Positions 1 to 7,201 of a stretch of 64,000 nt of DNA are shown one piece after another. The notes below the pieces were generated by a model that ran no database searches, was not told where the DNA came from, and saw nothing but the letters and a program-made list of their open reading frames with translations. The stretch comes from PALSA-505 sp035308365. GTDB taxonomy: Bacteria > Actinomycetota > Actinomycetes > Streptosporangiales > Streptosporangiaceae. Position numbers and translations under genes: made by a program. Positions within the stretch are counted from its first letter, which is position 1, and the number at the start of each line of letters is the position of its first letter. Where the stretch lies: positions 5,888-69,887 of the forward strand of contig DATGGU010000134.1 in NCBI GenBank assembly GCA_035308365.1, read 5' to 3'.

Positions 1-421
1 TCGCCAGGCTCCGCCCGGTCCAGGCGCCGGCCTCCTGCGCCGCCCACCACCGGCGGCCGAGGGCGGGCGCGGACACGACCCCGGCCACCGGTTCGTCGCC
101 CATCATCAGCGCGATCAGGGTGGCCCAGACCGGCACGCCGCGGACATAGTTCTTGGTCCCGTCGATCGGGTCCACCACCCAGCACCTGGGCCCCACGCCG
201 ATCTTGCCGAGTTCCTCGCCCAGCACCGCGTCCCGCGGCCGGGACCGGCGCAGCACATGCCGCACCTGTTCCTCGACCGCGCGGTCGGCATCGGTCACCG
301 GCGTAAGGTCCGGTTTGGTCTCCACGGTCAGGTCGAGCGCGCGAAACCGCTTGGTCGTGATGTCGTCCGCCGCGTCGGCGAGGACGTGCGCGAAGCGCAG
401 GTCGTCGTCATAACCCGCCAT
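1..421 (-). CDS. hisN: Histidinol-phosphatase of the inositol monophosphatase family, 3' end cut by window edge
   Basis: The first 140 residues are present, starting at the ATG at 421 and running off the left edge. The inositol monophosphatase signature is clear: a metal-binding GEE at residues 68-70 and the DPIDGTKN motif at 84-91, followed by VPVWATLIALM. In actinobacteria this branch is HisN, which removes phosphate from L-histidinol phosphate in histidine synthesis with Mg2+ in the cytoplasm. The neighbouring rsgA and aroA on the same strand match the order I recall around hisN in Streptomyces, which supports HisN over a generic inositol monophosphatase. The C-terminal half, with the second DG motif, is outside the window. 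Confidence 0.85.
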   Translation of the reverse strand, partial: MAGYDDDLRFAHVLADAADDITTKRFRALDLTVETKPDLTPVTDADRAVEEQVRHVLRRSRPRDAVLGEELGKIGVGPRCWVVDPIDGTKNYVRGVPVWATLIALMMGDEPVAGVVSAPALGRRWWAAQEAGAWTGRSLA

Positions 422-479
422 GGCGCGCAACGGTACCGCTTATTACCCTGCGCTGACACTGCGGCACGGGTGTGACGCC

Positions 480-572
480 GGAGGCTTATTCAGAACCTCC
501 AGGTGATCACCCAGCTACCGCGGCCCGCAGACCTGGTGTCTCGTCCGCTGGGCTGGTTTTGAATAAGTCTCC
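480..572 (+). repeat. Dispersed inverted-repeat element, copy A (defines the orientation)
   Basis: A 93-bp element with ends GGAGGCTTATTCAGAACC (480-497) and the inverse of GGAGACTTATTCAAAACC (555-572); 16 of 18 end positions match. The core contains CAGCTACCGCG and GCAGACCTGG, which recur in copies C, D and E when oriented the same way. It lies in the gap 5' of hisN and has no coding capacity. It could be a MITE, a REP-like element or a conserved structured RNA. Confidence 0.75.
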
Positions 573-645
573 CGATTAAGTCAAGATCGTAATTCTCTTT
601 GACGGCTGTGCCTGGCCACCGTGGCCTGGCATACCGTGGTTCTCC

Positions 646-708
646 ATGGACTACACCCACCTGGGCCGCGGTGGAGTCTCTGTCAGCCGGATCTGCCTCG
701 GCACGATG
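646..708 (+). pseudogene. Aldo/keto reductase 5' remnant (21 codons)
   Basis: An ATG at 646 opens a frame reading MDYTHLGRGGVSVSRICLGT and then M, which is the standard N-terminus of aldo/keto reductases (first beta strand, up to LGTM). The similarity stops at 708, next to the rsgA stop codon at 710-712. The frame beyond that point is only antisense to rsgA. The rest of the reductase has been lost, so this is a deletion or rearrangement scar. I infer the family from the N-terminal pattern alone. Confidence 0.6.
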
Positions 709-709
709 A

Positions 710-1708
710 TCAGGCGCCGGCGCCCTCGCGGCTGCGGAGCAGGCGGCGGAAGGAGTCCAGGCGGGCCTCGGCGCCATGCTCGTGGGCCCAGTCGTCCAGG
801 GCGCAGTCGCCGGTGTGGGTGCAGCCCGGCTGGCATTCGGTGGCCGCTTCGGCCAGCTCGGGGAAGGCGCTGAGCACGCGGTCGGGGGAGACGTGGCCGA
901 GGCCGAAGCCGCGCAGGCCCGGGGTGTCGATCACCCAGCCGCCGTCGGGGGTGTCCAGGGAGAGGGCTACGGCGGATGAGGAGGTGTGACGGCCCCGGCC
1001 GGTGACCGGGTTGACCGCGCCCACCGCCCGGGCTGTGCCTGGGATCAGGGCGTTGACCAGGGTGGACTTGCCTACGCCTGAATGCCCGATGAGGACGCTC
1101 TCGCGGTCGTTGAGGCGGCCCCGGAGGTCGCCGAGGACATCGTCGGTGAATGGGCGGCTGGTGACGACGTAGGAGAAGCCGAGGGGTTCGAAGACGGCGA
1201 GGATGCCGTCGGGAGGGGCCAGGTCGGCCTTGGTCAGGCAGAGCAGCGGGTCCAGGCCCGCGTCGTAGGCGGCGACCAGGCAGCGGTCGATGAAGCGGAG
1301 CCGGGGGGGCGGGTTGGCCAGGGCGCAGACGATGACCATCTGGTCAGCGTTGGCGACGATGACCCGCTCGACCGGGTCGGTGTCGTCGGCGGAACGGCGC
1401 AGCACGGAGGTGCGCTGGCGGACCCGGACGATCCTGGCCAGGGTGCCTTGCGCGCCGGAGGTGTCGCCGGCCAGGGCAACCCGGTCGCCGACGACGACGC
1501 TTCTGCGGCCCAGTTCCCGCGCCTTCATGGCGGTGATCTGCCGGCCGCCGGACAGACACCCGTAGCGGCCCCGGTCGACCGTCGCGACGAACGCCTCGGG
1601 GGCATCTTCGTGGGCGGGGCGGCGGCGTGTCCTCGGCCGCGAGCCACGGCCCGGCCTGATCCTTACGTCGTCCTCGTCCAGGCGGGTGTGACTGGGTGGC
1701 CTGGTCAG
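710..1708 (-). CDS. rsgA: Ribosome small-subunit-dependent GTPase A, likely CTG start
   Basis: This is a circularly permuted GTPase that checks late 30S ribosome maturation. Motifs run in permuted order: TKAD (about 159-162), P-loop GHSGVGKST (208-216), DTPG (261-264), then a zinc knuckle with C292, C296, H298 and C302. The first in-frame ATG is at 1528, but that would remove the N-terminal OB domain. The frame stays open to a CTG at 1708 preceded by GGGAGGA six bases upstream. That start gives 332 residues, the usual length, and restores an N-terminal DEDDVRIRP segment typical of actinobacterial RsgA. It begins 18 bp after the aroA stop, so the two are probably co-transcribed. Confidence 0.88.
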   Translation of the reverse strand: MTRPPSHTRLDEDDVRIRPGRGSRPRTRRRPAHEDAPEAFVATVDRGRYGCLSGGRQITAMKARELGRRSVVVGDRVALAGDTSGAQGTLARIVRVRQRTSVLRRSADDTDPVERVIVANADQMVIVCALANPPPRLRFIDRCLVAAYDAGLDPLLCLTKADLAPPDGILAVFEPLGFSYVVTSRPFTDDVLGDLRGRLNDRESVLIGHSGVGKSTLVNALIPGTARAVGAVNPVTGRGRHTSSSAVALSLDTPDGGWVIDTPGLRGFGLGHVSPDRVLSAFPELAEAATECQPGCTHTGDCALDDWAHEHGAEARLDSFRRLLRSREGAGA

Positions 1709-1726
1709 GACTGTCCTCCCGGGCTG

Positions 1727-3055
1727 TCAGGCATCCAGCATCTCCGCCCACAGGCTGGTGAAGGCCGGGAACGTCTTGGCGACCGTGCCGGGGTTGGCCA
1801 CGGTGAGGCCGGGGACGGCCAGGCCGAGGACGGCGGCGGCCATGACCATGCGGTGATCGTCGTAGCTGTCCAGGACGCCGCTGGCGGTCAGCGGGCGGGG
1901 ATGGATCTCCAGGCCGCCGGGTAGCTCGGTGACCTGGCCGCCAAGCTTGTTGATCTCGGTGGCCAGGGCGGCGAGCCGGTCGGTCTCGTGGGTGCGCATG
2001 TGCGCGATGCCGGTGAACACCGACGGCGACGAGGCCAGCGCGGCCAGGGCGGTGAGGACCGGGGTGACCTCGACCGAGTCCCGCAGGTCGGCGACTATTC
2101 CGTGGATGCCGCCGGTTCCGGTGACGGTCATGCCCTCGGCGGTGAGCTCACAGGCCGCGCCCATCCGGGTCAGCAGGTCCACGATGTGCCCGGCGGGCTG
2201 GGTGGTTGTGGCAGGCCAGTCCGCGATCGTCACGGTGCCGCCGGTGACCAGGGCGGCGGCCAGGAACGGGGCCGAATTGACCAGGTCGGGCTCGACCCGC
2301 ACGGTCCCAGGGCGCAGCGGGCCCGGGTGGACGCGCCAGGTGTCCGGACGGGCGGTGCGGAGCCCGGTGCCGCCGCCCTGCTGCCCGGATTCCTCCACGT
2401 CGGCGCCGGCGTCGCGCAACATGCTCACCGTCATCGCGATGTGCGGTGCGGACGGGACCGGCGGCCCCTGGTGGCGCACTTCCAGGCCCTTGTCGTAGCA
2501 GCAGCCCGCCAGCAGCAGCCCGGACACGAGCTGGGAAGAGCCGGAGGCGTCCAGGGTGACCGCGCCACCGCCGAGCTGTCCCGTGCCATGCACGGTGAAC
2601 GGCACGGCGCCGCGGCCGCCGTCGTCGATGACGGCGCCGAGCGAGGTCAGTGCCGCGATGAGCTGGCCGACCGGGCGGTGCGAGGCCCGCGGGTCACCGC
2701 TGAACCCGACGTCGCCGGTGACCAGCGGGGCGACCGGCGGGACGAACCGCATCACCGTGCCGGCGTTGCCGACGTTCACCTGTGCGCCATGGTCCATCGG
2801 GCCCGGCGTGACCAGCCAGCCCTCGGGCACGTCCTCGATGCTCGTGCCCAGGGCCCGCAGCGCACCGGCCATCAGATCGGTGTCCCTGGCGCGCAGCGGG
2901 CCGGTGATCGTTGTGGGGGCATCGGCGAGAGCGGCCAGGATGAGCGCCCGGTTGGTGATCGACTTCGAGCCGGGCAGCCGCACAGTGGTATGCACACGCT
3001 GCTTCGCGACGGGTGCGCGCCAGGCCTGCTGGTTCCGTACGGATGCGTTATGCAT
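1727..3055 (-). CDS. aroA: 3-phosphoshikimate 1-carboxyvinyltransferase (EPSP synthase)
   Basis: Transfers the enolpyruvyl group of PEP to shikimate 3-phosphate in the shikimate pathway. Conserved motifs are LPGSKSITNRA near the N-terminus (phosphate and glyphosate site), GNAGTVMRF, the HETDRLAAL helix and DDHRMVMA close to the end. I chose the ATG at 3055 (442 residues), which places a WRAP segment and the SKS motif at the usual distance; the frame is open to 3142 and an earlier start cannot be excluded. No clear ribosome site precedes 3055. It is followed closely by rsgA. Confidence 0.9.
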   Translation of the reverse strand: MHNASVRNQQAWRAPVAKQRVHTTVRLPGSKSITNRALILAALADAPTTITGPLRARDTDLMAGALRALGTSIEDVPEGWLVTPGPMDHGAQVNVGNAGTVMRFVPPVAPLVTGDVGFSGDPRASHRPVGQLIAALTSLGAVIDDGGRGAVPFTVHGTGQLGGGAVTLDASGSSQLVSGLLLAGCCYDKGLEVRHQGPPVPSAPHIAMTVSMLRDAGADVEESGQQGGGTGLRTARPDTWRVHPGPLRPGTVRVEPDLVNSAPFLAAALVTGGTVTIADWPATTTQPAGHIVDLLTRMGAACELTAEGMTVTGTGGIHGIVADLRDSVEVTPVLTALAALASSPSVFTGIAHMRTHETDRLAALATEINKLGGQVTELPGGLEIHPRPLTASGVLDSYDDHRMVMAAAVLGLAVPGLTVANPGTVAKTFPAFTSLWAEMLDA

Positions 3056-3198
3056 GAAGCCGAGCGTACTGGGCCGCAAGCACGGCAGATCTGAAGATCC
3101 TGCAGCGGCGGGGTGGCCGGATGAAGGAGATAGGGTAAACAATCAGAATCCGGGCAGATACTTGCAGACAGAAGGAACGGGGTCAGGGGAAAAACGAC

Positions 3199-4050
3199 AT
3201 GTGTGGCCGGTTTGCCTCCGCGCGTAAGCGCATCGAGCTCCTGGAGGAGTTCGCTGTGCAGCGCGACCGTGTGGGCGCCGACCGGGAGGCTGACTACAAC
3301 GTCGCCCCGACCAAGCCCGTATACGCCGTCCTGACCAGGCGGCACGAGCCCACGGAAACCGCGGAGGCCGCAGCCGGCGAGCAGGTGCGGCCGGAGCGCG
3401 AGCTTCGGGTCGTGCGCTGGGGGCTGGTGCCGTTCTGGGCGAAGGATCCGGCCATCGGCAGCCGCATGATCAACGCCCGCGCCGAGACGCTGGCGGAGAA
3501 ACCGGCGTTCCGCCGGGCGTTCTCGCGGCGCAGGTGCCTGCTTCCGGCGGATGGCTTCTATGAGTGGCAGGCCCCGGCCAACGGGGGCAAGCGCAAGCAG
3601 CCGTATTACATCTACCGCACCGACGGCGGCGTCTTGGCGTTCGCCGGGCTGTATGAGCTGTGGCGGGACCCGTCCGTGCCCGATGACCAGGATGGCGCCT
3701 GGCTGTGGACGGCAACGATTATCACGACGAGCGCTCCCGACGAGGTCGGCAAGATCCACGACCGGATGCCGATGATCATCGAGCGCTCGTCCTGGGGCGA
3801 CTGGCTGGACCCGGACAACAACGAGGTCAGCGACGTGAGCAGGTTGCTCGTCCCGGCCGCGGCTGGCGGGCTGACCTCGCATCCGGTCTCGACGGCCGTC
3901 AATAACGTACGAAATAACGGGCCCGACCTGGTCAAGGAGCTGAGTGACCAGGACCCGGGGTCATCCAGCCTGCCCCAGTCCAGGTCGGGGCCGTCGGGGG
4001 AGCATCCGCCCGACGGCGCTACAGCCGACTCCGGCGGGACTTTGTTCTAA
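3199..4050 (+). CDS. SRAP-domain abasic-site protein (YedK/HMCES family)
   Basis: SOS-response-associated peptidase family protein of 283 residues. It shields abasic sites in single-stranded DNA by forming a thiazolidine crosslink through Cys2. The sequence shows MCGRFAS with the self-exposed catalytic Cys2, NVAPT, RWGLVPFWAKDP, MINARAET, the LLPADGFYEW motif and the catalytic His in KIHDRMP. The N-terminal Met must be removed for Cys2 to act, so the ATG at 3199 is certain. It is divergent from aroA, with only about 140 bp between them. The last 60 residues are a low-complexity tail not expected in the core fold. Confidence 0.9.
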   Translation: MCGRFASARKRIELLEEFAVQRDRVGADREADYNVAPTKPVYAVLTRRHEPTETAEAAAGEQVRPERELRVVRWGLVPFWAKDPAIGSRMINARAETLAEKPAFRRAFSRRRCLLPADGFYEWQAPANGGKRKQPYYIYRTDGGVLAFAGLYELWRDPSVPDDQDGAWLWTATIITTSAPDEVGKIHDRMPMIIERSSWGDWLDPDNNEVSDVSRLLVPAAAGGLTSHPVSTAVNNVRNNGPDLVKELSDQDPGSSSLPQSRSGPSGEHPPDGATADSGGTLF

Positions 4051-4120
4051 CCCCGTACCGGCTGGGCAGTGCGTTTCATTTCATGCTGCTGGCCAGCCTG
4101 CGGATAGGAGGTAATGGTCC

Positions 4121-4471
4121 GTGGACATCGCCACAGCTCGAAAGCGCCTGGAAGAGATTTGCCATGATCTCGACAGGTCCATCACCGTGCTGCAGGGGGA
4201 AAACCACCGGGAGGACGCCTCCGCCGCCTATCCGCAGGACCCCGCCGACGCCGGTGCGAACCTGTCCGAGGCGGACCGGAGCCAGGCCGTTCTCGAGGCC
4301 GCACAGCGGCAGCGGACCGAGGTGCTGAACGCGCTCACCCGGATAGACAACGGGACCTACGGCATGTGTGTTGACTGCGGCGACAGTGTTCCCGACGGGC
4401 GGCTCGAAGCCAAACCAGAGGCGGCCCGGTGCGTTCGCTGCCAGTCCAAACACGACCGGCAGCGGCACTGA
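4121..4471 (+). CDS. DksA/TraR-type C4 zinc-finger protein
   Basis: A 116-residue protein with an N-terminal coiled-coil helix pair and a C4 zinc finger at C83, C86, C104 and C107 (CVDCG ... CVRC). The start is GTG at 4121, set by AGGAGGT eight bases upstream. DksA-like proteins act through the RNA polymerase secondary channel. Actinobacterial short forms such as this are related to RbpA-independent stringent or stress modulators, but their targets are mostly unknown. The acidic DxxDA tip seen in enterobacterial DksA is not clear here, so ppGpp co-regulation should not be assumed. Confidence 0.75.
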   Translation: MDIATARKRLEEICHDLDRSITVLQGENHREDASAAYPQDPADAGANLSEADRSQAVLEAAQRQRTEVLNALTRIDNGTYGMCVDCGDSVPDGRLEAKPEAARCVRCQSKHDRQRH

Positions 4472-4551
4472 TTCCCGCAGCTCCGTCTTCCCGGCGCGCC
4501 ACGCCGGGCTTTCCCTGGCATGTCACGCCAGCCAGCCCGGTGCGTCACGCC

Positions 4552-4613
4552 CGGACACCCAGACCGGTCGATGTGACATCACCCGGACACAGACACGGTC
4601 GATGCGACATCGC
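4552..4613 (+). repeat. Two imperfect 30-bp direct repeats
   Basis: Units at 4552-4582 and 4584-4613 share CGGACAC, CAGAC, CGGTCGATG and GACATC in the same order. They lie in the 233-bp non-coding gap between the convergent zinc-finger gene and the methyltransferase gene. No protein or promoter is apparent there. Confidence 0.5.
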
Positions 4614-4704
4614 TGGGGCTGTGGAGGTGCTGAGCGGCCGGCTGGCGGGGGCTGCCAGCCGGGCCAGCCCGGTGCGTCGTGCCGGGCTCATTGGCCGGGC
4701 AGCC

Positions 4705-5502
4705 TCACAGTGGCTTGCGGGCGGTGACGACGAGCTGGATGCCGAACGACTCGTCGGCCTCGGCGGTGAGCTCGGCCCGGACCAGCCGGGCCATCGCACC
4801 CGGGTCCTGGCGGAGCACGCGGGCGACCATGGACGGGGACAGCACGGTCCGCGGCCGGATCGCGCTCGGCTTCAGCCCGGCTTCGGCGCAGAGGTCCTTG
4901 AGGTGCTGCACGCCGTAGCAGCGGGTGAACGTGCCGTCCTGCCAGGGGATCAGTAGCACCTCGGCGCTCGGCAGGTCGGTCAGCTCGGCCCAGTGGCGCT
5001 GCTCGGCCAGCACCGCCATGCCGAGTACCAGCGAGTCCACGCTGGCGATCAGGCGGCCGCCGGGACGCAGCACCCTGGCGATCTCGGCGGCCAGGTATTC
5101 CGCGGCGATGTACCTGGACATGGTGCGGTCGTCGGCGATCACCCCGTCGGCGCAGCCATCGGCCAGGAAACGCAGGTTGCCCAGGTCGGCGGTGACGGCC
5201 GCGACGATCCCGCCCGGCCCGTCCGGCCCCGGCCAGCGGCGCGGGCCGGTGTGGGTATCGCTGCCATCCGCGGCTTCCCGCTGGGTGACCCGCAGGACGA
5301 AGTGGCCGGCCTTGGCCGCCTGCGCGGCACAGCGTCCCTGCGGGCCCGAGATGTCGATGAGCACCTGCCGGCCGGCCGGCAGCCAGGCGGCGAGCTGCGC
5401 GGTCGAGACGGCCCGGTGAAAACGCCAGTAGCTCGCCAGGGAGCCATCCCCCGCCACGGCGAGCGGGCTGGCCGTAGCTGCCACCGTCACTCCTGTCGCC
5501 AC
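4705..5502 (-). CDS. Class I SAM-dependent methyltransferase-like protein
   Basis: A 265-residue protein with a Rossmann-type methyltransferase pattern: a motif I-like segment QVLIDISGPQG (about 46-56), an acidic strand-4 region around the VIADDR segment, and the LRPGGRLIASVDS motif of this superfamily. Motif I lacks the usual GxGxG, so SAM binding is weaker evidence than usual. The substrate is unknown. It is divergent from sigR, and repeat copy B starts about 20 bp upstream of its start codon, within its likely promoter or leader. Confidence 0.65.
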   Translation of the reverse strand: MATGVTVAATASPLAVAGDGSLASYWRFHRAVSTAQLAAWLPAGRQVLIDISGPQGRCAAQAAKAGHFVLRVTQREAADGSDTHTGPRRWPGPDGPGGIVAAVTADLGNLRFLADGCADGVIADDRTMSRYIAAEYLAAEIARVLRPGGRLIASVDSLVLGMAVLAEQRHWAELTDLPSAEVLLIPWQDGTFTRCYGVQHLKDLCAEAGLKPSAIRPRTVLSPSMVARVLRQDPGAMARLVRAELTAEADESFGIQLVVTARKPL

Positions 5503-5522
5503 CCGATGAGAGCGTCTGGCCA

Positions 5523-5614
5523 GAAGACTTATTCAAACTAGACTCGCAGATCTGGCGCCCAGATCTGTGATCTGCGGCAACCAGCCAGCCACTCGCAGTT
5601 CTGAACAAGCCTCC
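5523..5614 (-). repeat. Dispersed inverted-repeat element, copy B
   Basis: A 92-bp element with ends GAAGACTTATTCAAACT on the plus strand and GGAGGCTTGTTCAGAACT on the minus strand. The minus orientation matches copy A. The core is the most diverged of the six. It sits between the divergent methyltransferase and sigR genes. Confidence 0.7.
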
Positions 5615-5707
5615 TACGTACCGCCGCGCGCCGTACGGCCAGGCGACAGCGCACGCCACCCCAGTAAGAAGCCTTCCCCGCTGGAGTTTCTTCACTCGTT
5701 AACGTCA

Positions 5708-5733
5708 GGAATGAAGTGACCGGCGGTGACGTT
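5708..5733 (+). promoter_or_regulatory. Sigma-R autoregulatory promoter
   Basis: GGAAT at 5708-5712, an 18-bp spacer and GTT at 5731-5733 match the known sigma-R consensus (GGAAT-N18-GTT). Counting GTTGCA as positions -12 to -7 puts +1 at 5743, which is the A of an in-frame ATG of sigR, so this transcript would be leaderless. Confidence 0.75.
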
Positions 5734-5742
5734 GCAGGACGC

Positions 5743-6516
5743 ATGCTCGCAGTCGGCTACAGGCCGGTCAATAATCCCCCAGCGGCGCCTCAGCGCAAGC
5801 CCGGACGGGTGAAGGATGTATCCTCCCGGCCATATGGTGCTGCCAAGCGGCTACCTGAGACGGTGGTCCCTGAGGGGGTGAGTCCGGTCCCGGAGACACT
5901 CACGGAGCGGAGCCAGCGCTTCGAGGACGACGTACTGCCGTACCTCGATCAGCTGTACTCGGCTGCCATGCGGATGACGCGCAACGCAGCGGACGCCCAG
6001 GACCTGGTCCAGGAGACGTTCGCGAAGGCCTACGCGTCCTTCCATCAGTTTCAGCCGGGAACCAACCTCAAGGCGTGGCTGTTCAGGATCCTGACGAACA
6101 CGTTCATCAACACCTACCGCAAGCGGCAGCGCGAGCCGCAGCGGGCCGGGACCGAGGACATCGAGGACTGGCAGCTTGCCAGGGCGGCCGAGCACACGTC
6201 ATCGGGGCTGAAGTCGGCGGAGAGCGAGGCGCTCGAGCGGCTGCCCGACTCCGACATCAAGAACGCGCTGCAGGCGCTGCCCGAAGAGTTCAGGATCGCC
6301 GTCTACCTGGCGGATGTCGAGGGTTTCGCCTACCGGGAGATCGCCGACATCATGGGGACACCGATCGGGACGGTGATGTCGCGACTGCACCGTGGCCGCC
6401 GGCAGTTGCGCGAACTCCTCCAGGACTATGCGGAGGAACGGGGGCTGGTCAGGTCTCAGTCCGGGGCCGGCGACGGGGCCGGTTCTCCGGCGGGTGAGGC
6501 AGGAGAGGACGCCTGA
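5743..6516 (+). CDS. sigR: ECF sigma factor SigR, thiol-stress response
   Basis: Group IV sigma factor that directs RNA polymerase to thiol-redox and protein-quality genes. Region 2 is seen around RMTRNAADAQDLVQETF and NTFINTYRKRQREPQR, and region 4 around AYREIADIMGTPIGTVMSRLHRGR. Three starts are possible: GTG 5716, ATG 5743 (257 residues, at the predicted +1 of the sigma-R promoter) and GTG 5878 (212 residues, closer to the core fold). In S. coelicolor a longer unstable isoform is made from the sigma-R-dependent transcript, and the same arrangement could apply here. The gene overlaps rsrA by one base (TGATG). Confidence 0.9.
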   Translation: MLAVGYRPVNNPPAAPQRKPGRVKDVSSRPYGAAKRLPETVVPEGVSPVPETLTERSQRFEDDVLPYLDQLYSAAMRMTRNAADAQDLVQETFAKAYASFHQFQPGTNLKAWLFRILTNTFINTYRKRQREPQRAGTEDIEDWQLARAAEHTSSGLKSAESEALERLPDSDIKNALQALPEEFRIAVYLADVEGFAYREIADIMGTPIGTVMSRLHRGRRQLRELLQDYAEERGLVRSQSGAGDGAGSPAGEAGEDA

Positions 6517-6800
6517 TGAGTTGCGGGAATCCTCATGAAACACCGTGCAGCGAGGTGCTGGCGCGGGTCTACGACTACATCGACGGCGAGCTCGACACTT
6601 CCAACTACGCCGAGATCCGTCAGCACCTGGACGAGTGCGGGCCGTGCTTGCGGGAGTACGGGCTGGAAGAAGTCGTCAAGAAGCTGGTACACAAGCACTG
6701 CGGGCATGACCTGGTTCCCAGCGATTTGCGCGCGCGGGTGCTGAGCAGGATCCAGCAAGTCCGGGTCGAACTGGAAGTGACCGAGTTCAGCGCCGAGTGA
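6516..6800 (+). CDS. rsrA: Zinc-containing redox-sensing anti-sigma factor RsrA
   Basis: A 94-residue ZAS-family anti-sigma factor. C11, H37, C41 and C44 (the HLDECGPC segment) fall at the same residue numbers as the zinc ligands and disulfide-forming cysteines known in S. coelicolor RsrA. Under thiol oxidation, zinc is lost, a disulfide forms and SigR is released. Translational coupling with sigR (one-base overlap) fits a stoichiometric partner. Confidence 0.92.
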   Translation: MSCGNPHETPCSEVLARVYDYIDGELDTSNYAEIRQHLDECGPCLREYGLEEVVKKLVHKHCGHDLVPSDLRARVLSRIQQVRVELEVTEFSAE

Positions 6801-7201
6801 CGTTACTGTAATTGGTGTGATGCCCCCGGCGGTGCGTTACGCCGGGCGGTTCTGCCACCGTAAATTTTGATCATGACCATCAATGGTCGCAATCGGTGTT
6901 CAAGATTACCCGCGATCACTAACTGTGGGTTATGAGTTACGATTTGCGCACGATACTGATTGGGCCTGCGCTCGTGACGGCATCCGGGATACCCTGAAGG
7001 CCAGGCCGCAACCATGTTGGGCTGACGCCTGCGCGAGTTGGTTCAGGAGGTGGCCGAATGCAGGCGCTCGTGGTATTCGCTTCGGTGCTGCGCGCCACTG
7101 GATCAGGTAGGAGTGACGTCGTGCCGCGACTGGGCATCTCTTGGGGGTGACGGCGCCCCGACGCAGGTCGCGCGGCGGTACCGTCACCTAGGGGGGAGCT
7201 G
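6801..7201. other. Intergenic region after rsrA
   Basis: About 400 bp without a conserved gene. It begins with a GC-rich hairpin (CCCGGCG / CGCCGGG, about 6825-6847) that could end the sigR-rsrA transcript, then a relatively AT-rich stretch (6850-6960) suitable for a promoter. A 30-codon reading frame with a strong ribosome site lies at 7058-7150. No convincing -35/-10 pair could be fixed by eye. Confidence 0.5.
7058..7150 (+). CDS. Possible 30-residue leader or small protein
   Basis: An ATG at 7058 is preceded by AGGAGGTG with ideal spacing and opens 30 codons ending TGA at 7148-7150, 51 bp before the HD-GYP gene. The peptide begins MQALVVFASVLRA, is mildly hydrophobic and resembles nothing I recognise. 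It is supported only by the ribosome site and position, and could be a leader peptide or chance. Confidence 0.25.
   Translation: MQALVVFASVLRATGSGRSDVVPRLGISWG

Noticed and set aside
480..572. Copy A as an ordinary rho-independent terminator of hisN or rsgA
   Set aside because: It is at the 5' side of hisN, has no T-run, and its ends and core recur in five other contexts, including inside an operon.
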